A stretch of DNA of 64,000 bases, from the NCBI RefSeq assembly GCF_006438965.1, contig NZ_RCZM01000001.1:1009614-1073613 (forward strand), given 5' to 3'. Under the pieces are notes generated by a model that was not told where the DNA came from, did not search any database, and was given only the letters and a program-made list of their open reading frames with translations. The stretch is from Pedococcus bigeumensis. GTDB taxonomy: Bacteria; Actinomycetota; Actinomycetes; Actinomycetales; Dermatophilaceae. Positions 59,428 through 64,000 of the stretch are shown here, in pieces; within the stretch, counting starts at the first letter, position 1, and each line of letters starts with the position of its first letter. Made by a program: the position numbers and the translations under genes.

Positions 59428-59743
59428 CGGCCAGTCATGAACCTGTCCGCGGGTGAACAAACCCTTACCCGATGTGAGTGCATCCTAGCCACCGCGGCAT
59501 ACCGAATCGACGCGATCGAACCCACTCTCAGATGAAGCATCTCGCCACGTCGTGCCGAACGGACGGTGGACGCTGCGAGCCGCGAGGCGTCTCAACCCCA
59601 TCAGGTGGTCGAGACCGTCCATTCGGAAAGGGGCTGGCATGAGGGGACCCTCCTGATCGCCTGCGCGAGCGGCACCGCCGCGGTTCCGCCATTGACACCA
59701 CGGCCCAACCCACCCAACCAACCAACCAACCAAGGAGAACACA
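59428..59743. other. Gene-free spacer upstream of the kinase and cupin genes
   Basis: This stretch between divergent genes contains a CGGCATAC octamer (59495-59502) and, at its right end, a (CCAA)5 repeat before the cupin ribosome site. No other gene or RNA was seen. Confidence 0.6.
59714..59733 (+). repeat. (CCAA)5 tetranucleotide repeat next to a ribosome binding site
   Basis: Five tandem CCAA units run directly into AAGGAG (59732-59737), the Shine-Dalgarno of the cupin gene whose ATG is at 59744. Length changes would not alter SD-to-ATG spacing but could alter leader structure. Confidence 0.9.
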
Positions 59744-60244
59744 ATGAAAGCAAGATGGCCCCTGGCCTCTGCGCTGGCTCTCTCAGGGGTAGCCCTCTTC
59801 AGCGGAAGCGTCTCGGCATCGACTCCCGTACCCGGTGTCACGACAACGATTCTCGCGAAGTCGACCTTCGGCAAACTCAACATCAAAGCGCATGCGGATC
59901 CGTCCAACCTCTGGAGCGCTCGCCTCAAGACTCACGGAGCCTCCGACATCTACGTCGTGGACAACAAGTTCGCGCCGGGATCGGACACTGGCTGGCACTC
60001 CCATCCGGGGCCCAGCCTCGTCTTCGTGGTCGCAGGCACAGTGACGAACTACACGAGCGACGAACCGGGCTGCCCTCCGCACGTCTACACCGCCGGAACC
60101 AACTTCATCGACACCGGCGGAAGGGACTCTCACCTGCTCCGCAACGAAGGAACGGTGCTAGCAGAGACGATCGCCGTGCAGCTTCTGCCCAACGGTGCGA
60201 CCCGCAGGATCGACGAGCCCGTTCCCGCGTCCTGTTCCCGTTAA
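59744..60244 (+). CDS. Secreted cupin-domain protein
   Basis: 166 residues with a cleavable-looking signal peptide (to about residue 26, ending VSAS) and a single cupin fold: GWHSHPGPSLVFVVAGTV (two metal-ligand histidines) and a later GGRDSHLLRNEG. Such cupins bind a metal and may be small dioxygenases or storage-like binders; a role is not shown. AAGGAG lies 7 bases before the ATG. Divergent from the kinase. Confidence 0.85.
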   Translation: MKARWPLASALALSGVALFSGSVSASTPVPGVTTTILAKSTFGKLNIKAHADPSNLWSARLKTHGASDIYVVDNKFAPGSDTGWHSHPGPSLVFVVAGTVTNYTSDEPGCPPHVYTAGTNFIDTGGRDSHLLRNEGTVLAETIAVQLLPNGATRRIDEPVPASCSR

Positions 60245-60532
60245 GCCGGGACCAACGGCCCATGCACAGAAGGGGCGACTGCCCAGGTCGCGGGCCTGAC
60301 GTCTTTGCCCTCCGTTCGTTGAGTGGGTCGCGACCGGACCCGTCGGCGCAGATCAGGTGTCACCTATCCGTGCAGCAGACCCACTGCCTGAGTGATGGGT
60401 ATGCGGCGAGTCTTCCCCCGCCTACATCAGTCCCTAGGTGGATCCAGCAGGGCCGCAGTCACGCTGGTCAGGCCCTCGATGCCGTGGTCGCCCATGAAGC
60501 CTTGCCACGCGGCGTAGGCAGCGTTGGCCAAC
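60245..60532. other. Spacer between the cupin and DUF309 genes
   Basis: No clear gene. An antisense reading frame of 92 codons (60427-60705) ends here but shows no recognised family and overlaps DUF309, so it was not called. Confidence 0.5.
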
Positions 60533-61054
60533 TCAAGGGCGTCGACGGTCGACTCTCGGGGACTCGTGGCGGGACCGTATCCAATGGTCACGAAGTTCCC
60601 GACGTCTTGGCTGCCCGCCTCCAGAACTGACGCCTCCGGAACTTCTCGCTTGCGCCACGACGGAATCCAAGTCAAGGCCGTAGGCCCAGCGTCTGGTCGC
60701 GGCAAATGCTGTCAACCGCCCCGCGGCACGTTCGAAGAGTCGATCGGCTCCAACCCGATTTCCGCGAGCCGCATGCGTCAAGGCAACACAGACCTGCGCC
60801 AGCCCCTGCCACAGGTCACGTTCTTCAACCGGTCCCGCCTTCCACCGGGCCTCCAGCACCTCGTGGGCTGAGAACGGGCGGCCTGCTCTCACGAGCTTTC
60901 GAGCTGCCTCAAGTGTCTCTTGGGGAGGCAAAGGTTCCTCCGACACAGGCTCGACGCCCTTGGCCCCATAGGGCAGCGGTCGGCCCAGAGCGTCGCGAGG
61001 CCTTGCCTGGCGTGCGCGGCCTTCGGTGTCCCGGTCACGATCAGGTCCCGTCAT
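60533..61054 (-). CDS. DUF309 domain protein
   Basis: 173 residues from ATG 61054. The DUF309 signature is near residues 50-70 (LVRAGRPFSAHEVLEARWKAG) and is followed by LWQGLAQVCVALTHAARGN. The last 40 residues (Gly/Ser/Arg-rich after AYGLDLDSVVAQARS) do not look like the family and might reflect a frameshift or a divergent tail. Function is unknown; DUF309 proteins are small helical bundles. Confidence 0.8.
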   Translation of the reverse strand: MTGPDRDRDTEGRARQARPRDALGRPLPYGAKGVEPVSEEPLPPQETLEAARKLVRAGRPFSAHEVLEARWKAGPVEERDLWQGLAQVCVALTHAARGNRVGADRLFERAAGRLTAFAATRRWAYGLDLDSVVAQARSSGGVSSGGGQPRRRELRDHWIRSRHESPRVDRRRP

Positions 61055-61187
61055 GCGACCAGTCTCGCAAGAGACGGCACCAGGCGGCACGTTGTCCGGG
61101 AGCGTCTAACCGCCGCGATACTGTTCGCTCGCTGTCGGGGTGATGGTGACCGGCTTCCGTTGCTCCGTGTTCGTCGCTGGCCGAGGC

Positions 61188-62099
61188 TCAGAAAACGGTC
61201 CAGTCGGAGTACGTGGTGAACGCGTCCAGCGCGGCCAGCCCTGCTGCAGAGCTGCCGGAGGGGCCCAGTGCCGGACTCCACACGCAGGCGACACCCCGGT
61301 CGGGGATGACTGCCAGGATGCCGCCACCGACGCCACTCTTGGCCGGCAGTCCAACTCGGTAGGCGAATTCGCCGGCCGAGTCGTAGGTGCCGCAGGTGAG
61401 CATCACGGCGTTGATCCGCTTTGTCTGCCGCGCACTGAGGAGCCGCGTTGCGTCTGAGAGAACGCCGTCGCGGGCAAGAAACAACCCGGCCAGCGCCAGC
61501 TCGCGGCAGGTCATCGATAGAGCGCACTGGGCGACGTACTGGTTGATCACCTGATCAACGGGACACTCCAAGTTCCCGTAGCTGGCAAGCAGGTGTGCCA
61601 GTGCCGTTGTGCGGTGGCCGACCTCGAGCTCTGAACGGGCCACCGCAGGGTCGCTGTCCACGTCGGCGTTACGGCTCTCCCGGCGCATCAGGTCGCGAAG
61701 AGCGCCGTACGCGTTGCCTGTCAGCGAATGCAGCCGGTCGGTGACGACGAGTGCACCGGCGTTGATGAACGGGTTGCGAGGACGCCCTTCCTCCTGGTCA
61801 AGCTGGAGAAAGGAGTTGAACGGGTTGCCCGACGGTTCGCGGGACACCCGATCCCAGATGTCTTCTCCCTCGGCGGCGACTACTAGCGCGAGCGTGAAGA
61901 CCTTGCTGATGCTCTGCACCGAGAAGCGCACGTCGGCGTCACCGAGGACGTGCACTTGGCCGTCGCAGGAGGCGATGACCATCCCGAACTGACGCGGATC
62001 TACCGCCCCCAGGCTGGGGATGTACTCAGCCAGCCGACCCCGACCGACCTCGGGAGCCGCAGCTTCCTGCGCGCGTAGCAGAGCATCCATGATTTGCAC
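61188..62099 (-). CDS. glsA: Glutaminase (serine-type, GlsA/YbgJ family)
   Basis: 303 residues that hydrolyse glutamine to glutamate and ammonia. Family motifs are present: the catalytic serine in FSVQSISKVFTLAL, EPSGNPFNSF, NPFINAGALV, LTCGTYDSAGEFAYRVGLPAKSGVGGG. GTG 62099 was chosen because GAGGA sits 8 to 10 bases upstream; MDALL at 62090 is an alternative. A single-domain form, without the STAS or cyclic-nucleotide domain some actinobacterial members carry. Confidence 0.9.
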   Translation of the reverse strand: MQIMDALLRAQEAAAPEVGRGRLAEYIPSLGAVDPRQFGMVIASCDGQVHVLGDADVRFSVQSISKVFTLALVVAAEGEDIWDRVSREPSGNPFNSFLQLDQEEGRPRNPFINAGALVVTDRLHSLTGNAYGALRDLMRRESRNADVDSDPAVARSELEVGHRTTALAHLLASYGNLECPVDQVINQYVAQCALSMTCRELALAGLFLARDGVLSDATRLLSARQTKRINAVMLTCGTYDSAGEFAYRVGLPAKSGVGGGILAVIPDRGVACVWSPALGPSGSSAAGLAALDAFTTYSDWTVF

Positions 62100-62354
62100 G
62101 TCACCATCCTCGCAGCAGACGGTCGATGCGTCCGGGCCGGGCTTGGGAGCCAATCGTGTGGCCGATCCCGTTCGATCCCGAGGACCGACGATCTACCCAG
62201 GACCTGTCCTGCGATGAGTTACCTGCGTGCTCAACTGGCCAACACTGATGTCACTAGTCCCCGCCGGTATGCGCCCAAGCCGCTGCCGAGGTACGTCATA
62301 CCGCCGGCCGGAACTCCAAGCGCCATGAAGGGCGTCATTCCGCGTTTTGGCCGC

Positions 62355-62882
62355 TCAGGAGCCGGAGCGGTGAAGCAGCCTGTCCGTCGTGGCTAGCACC
62401 CGAAAGGCAGCGCGTTGCAGGGGCACGGGCGGACCCGCCAGGTACATATCGTGAGCGAGACCCAGACGGGCGGTGATCGGGAGCGAGGGCATCCCCTTGG
62501 CGTTGACCCGACCTTCGCGGGCGAGACGGAAGAACTCATCGAAGAACTGCTCGATGCCGGCCCCTGGAGTGAAGGTGATGCGCACTCTTGCCGCGGCGCC
62601 GCCGTGCGGCGCCCACGCGTGCGGGGCGCCCGCAGGCACGACCACGGTGTCCCCTGGGCCGCTTATCGACTCTTCACCGCGACACCGCAGCAGGATGCCG
62701 CCGTCAAGGACGTGAAACTTTTCTTCCTGCGAACGGTGAATGTGTTCCGCAGCCAAGAAGGCCGTGGGGCTCAACTCGAGGTCCAACTCCGCGAGCGCAC
62801 CACCGGTCTGTTCGCTCGTCCGCACGAACGTGATCCTCTCGCCGGTGACCGGGTTCTCAATGACATCACCGACATTGACCAT
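62355..62882 (-). CDS. Cupin domain-containing protein
   Basis: 175 residues from ATG 62882, MVNVGDVIENPVTGERITF. The cupin motifs EHIHRSQEEKFHVLDG and GPGDTVVVPAGAPHAW contain the two His, a Glu and the last His of the metal site. No signal peptide. A TACGTT -10 hexamer six bases upstream supports this start as leaderless. Probably a small cytosolic cupin, function unknown. Confidence 0.85.
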   Translation of the reverse strand: MVNVGDVIENPVTGERITFVRTSEQTGGALAELDLELSPTAFLAAEHIHRSQEEKFHVLDGGILLRCRGEESISGPGDTVVVPAGAPHAWAPHGGAAARVRITFTPGAGIEQFFDEFFRLAREGRVNAKGMPSLPITARLGLAHDMYLAGPPVPLQRAAFRVLATTDRLLHRSGS

Positions 62883-63184
62883 CGGTGGAACGTAACAGAG
62901 GCCGGTCGTGCCCGCTCGGCGGATGCGGGCGCTGCCCCATGGGGTGCTGACCTCCAGGAAGCGATCCAAGCCCCCGGGGCTGCACAACGACGACGTGCGT
63001 CTAACCGCCGCGTGCGCCCGGCGCCGGTCAGACCGGCCACGAAGCTTCCCGGGACGGACAGTGTTCTGTCTGTACGGCTCCCGTCGTTCCCTTTGCACCA
63101 GCCAGGCGTCGTAGTCCGCCACAACCTCCGGCGACTCTCGCGCCGAGTCGCCCCAAGGCAAGATGCCCCTGCGGCATCACCGAT
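62883..63184. other. Spacer upstream of the cupin gene
   Basis: The 302 bases hold only the candidate leaderless -10 of the cupin gene (62889-62894). The upstream open frame in the cupin's phase has no homology-like features and is Arg/Gly-rich, so it was not called. Confidence 0.5.
62889..62894 (-). promoter_or_regulatory. -10 element of leaderless cupin gene
   Basis: TACGTT on the minus strand, six bases before ATG 62882. Confidence 0.45.
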
Positions 63185-63559
63185 TCAGGACCTTGGGTCT
63201 CCACGCAGCCAGCGAAGGGCCCGATGACCGAGCCCTTCCGGCTCCGAGCCGACCAGGGATGCCAAGGCATGGAGATCGGGCCGACCGCCTTGCTCGTAGA
63301 AGTGCATGGTCTCGATCACCTGGTCGAGGAAGTCGTCGACTTCCCCCTCTTCGTACCCGCGACGAAACTTCGTTGACGTGAAGCGGTGACCTAGGGTCGG
63401 CGAGGCTGGCGCCTCTGGCCCCGGTCGACCGCCCTGCTCGTAGTAGCGCAAAGCCCCAGCGATCTTGTCCAGCAAGTCGTCCACCTCGCGCTCGTCATAC
63501 CCGGCGTGGAACTGCGTCGGCGTGAGCGTCTTGTTCATGACGTCCTTCGAGGTGAGCAT
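63185..63559 (-). CDS. Small protein with two tandem DivIVA-like motifs
   Basis: 124 residues from ATG 63559. Two near-repeats, LTPTQFHAGYDEREVDDLLDKI (about 12-33) and FTSTKFRRGYEEGEVDDFLDQV (about 57-78), each followed by a YYEQGGRP/FYEQGGRP segment, match the membrane-binding N-terminus of DivIVA/Wag31. There is no coiled-coil tail, so it is not a canonical DivIVA; it may act as a small polar or septal adaptor. The start is judged from the motif position; a longer open frame exists upstream. Confidence 0.75.
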   Translation of the reverse strand: MLTSKDVMNKTLTPTQFHAGYDEREVDDLLDKIAGALRYYEQGGRPGPEAPASPTLGHRFTSTKFRRGYEEGEVDDFLDQVIETMHFYEQGGRPDLHALASLVGSEPEGLGHRALRWLRGDPRS

Positions 63560-63696
63560 CCGACCATCATGCGCTCCACCACGGCCCTGGCAGGGACGTT
63601 GGCGACGACCTACCGGCCGAGCACCACGCTGACCACCAGGTTCTGATTCGGCGCCACTCAATGTGGCGCGTGATCCACTAAGTGCGTCTTTCCGTC

Positions 63697-63702
63697 GCTA
63701 GT
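63697..63702. other. Candidate target site of the IS481 element
   Basis: GCTAGT fits the NCTAGN target preference of IS481. The right-hand copy lies outside the window, so duplication cannot be verified. Confidence 0.5.
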
Positions 63703-63763
63703 TGTGATGTCCAGGCACGTTGGTCGAGATTGTGTGACGACACGGTCTGAGGTGGTGGATGGG

Positions 63764-63824
63764 TGAAGACCTCCCGGTGTGAAGTGGAGCTGTCTAAGAA
63801 ACCGCTTCACCCAGGAGGTCTTCA
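63764..63824 (+). promoter_or_regulatory. Hairpin sequestering the IS481 transposase ribosome site
   Basis: TGAAGACCTCC (63764-63774) pairs with GGAGGTCTTCA (63814-63824), burying the AGGAGG Shine-Dalgarno and the A of the ATG. An inner 9-bp stem (63779-63787 with 63802-63810, one G-U) stacks on it. It would block translation from transcripts that read in from outside the element. Confidence 0.7.
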
Positions 63825-64000
63825 TGTCCCACGCTACCCACTCGAACGCTGCTCTGACTCCACGTGCCCGGTTGCGGCTGGCCCGCTTGATCGTTGACCA
63901 TGGTTGGCCACCGGCACGAGCGGCCGAACGCTATGACGTGTCCTGGAAGACGGCAGCGAAATGGGCGGCCAGGTACCGCGACGAAGGGGTGGCCGGGATG
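63824..64000 (+). CDS. IS481-family transposase, N-terminal part
   Basis: The first 59 residues, open to the window edge. They start MSHATHSNAALTPRARLRLA and contain a helix-turn-helix (HGWPPARAAERYDVSWKTAA KWAARYRDEG in sequence), typical of the DNA-binding N-terminus of IS481 transposases. The rve catalytic domain would be beyond 64000. Confidence 0.85.
   Translation, partial: MSHATHSNAALTPRARLRLARLIVDHGWPPARAAERYDVSWKTAAKWAARYRDEGVAGM

Larger units (their letters stand above)
63703..64000 (+). mobile_element. IS481-family insertion sequence (left end, cut by window)
   Basis: The terminus begins TGTGATGTCCAGGCACGTTG and is followed by a hairpin over the transposase ribosome site. The element extends beyond 64000. 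Confidence 0.8.

Noticed and set aside
59485..59928. Minus-strand frame of 147 codons across the cupin start
   Set aside because: Overlaps a well-supported secreted cupin with a good Shine-Dalgarno; composition is non-protein-like.
60427..60705. A 92-codon minus-strand frame overlapping DUF309
   Set aside because: No recognised family, and it overlaps DUF309 for 173 bases; noted only as possible frameshift evidence.
62883..63161. A longer cupin protein starting at 63161
   Set aside because: The extra 93 residues are Arg/Gly-rich and lack homology-like features; a leaderless promoter supports ATG 62882.

Overview
The window is a high-GC (about 70% by eye) actinobacterial chromosome segment. 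Several things point to an Intrasporangiaceae-like actinomycete: the gene orders aroC-aroK-aroB, efp-nusB-pyrR and mihF-gmk-rpoZ-coaBC-metK-priA; an actinobacterial integration host factor; a PriA without a nucleotide-binding loop; many GTG starts; and many leaderless genes. No rRNA, tRNA or CRISPR array was seen.

Region 1 (1-5000) holds the end of aroE, a prepilin peptidase, and the shikimate genes aroC, aroK and aroB. A Tat lipoprotein dioxygenase follows, then a convergent aldo/keto reductase. Region 2 (6000-18200) starts with efp and nusB. Next is a tightly overlapping UMP operon, pyrR-pyrB-pyrC-(membrane protein)-carA-carB-pyrK-pyrD-pyrF, headed by a PyrR-type mRNA hairpin that covers the pyrR ribosome binding site. 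Region 3 (18300-32800) is housekeeping: mihF, gmk, rpoZ, coaBC, metK, priA, a membrane-anchored M16-like protein, def, fmt, rsmB, an acetyltransferase, a luciferase-like oxidoreductase, a TPR-like protein and rpe. A frameshifted DUF222/HNH gene with a LexA-box-like promoter follows, then a small Smr protein. Region 4 (34800-40800) is an FMN-riboswitch-controlled riboflavin operon, ribD-ribE-pnuX-ribBA-ribH, running into hisE-hisG and a PH-domain protein. Region 5 (40900-49850) has an MFS transporter, a FUSC-like membrane protein, a DUF4287/DUF5655 protein, a uridine-kinase-like protein divergent from hisF, a TIGR03085 protein and a heterodimeric ABC exporter pair.

Region 6 (49850-64000) looks accessory. 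It holds an IS110 element with an amber-interrupted transposase, an IS481-type terminus, a small lipoprotein, a large secreted subtilase and an FHA-LuxR regulator. It also holds a very large Ser/Thr kinase fused to an extracytoplasmic beta-propeller and a family-5 solute-binding domain, two cupins, a DUF309 protein, a glutaminase, a tiny tandem DivIVA-domain protein, and the start of an IS481 element that runs off the window.

The signals I find most interesting are: a strongly over-represented octamer, CGGCATAC/GTATGCCG (35 copies counted by eye); the kinase-propeller-solute-binding fusion beside an FHA-LuxR regulator; a 17-bp tandem duplication that exactly accounts for the HNH frameshift; eleven genes with leaderless promoter geometry; a 28-bp perfect palindrome inside coaBC; and a cluster of CTGTGCACAG-type palindromes between convergent genes.
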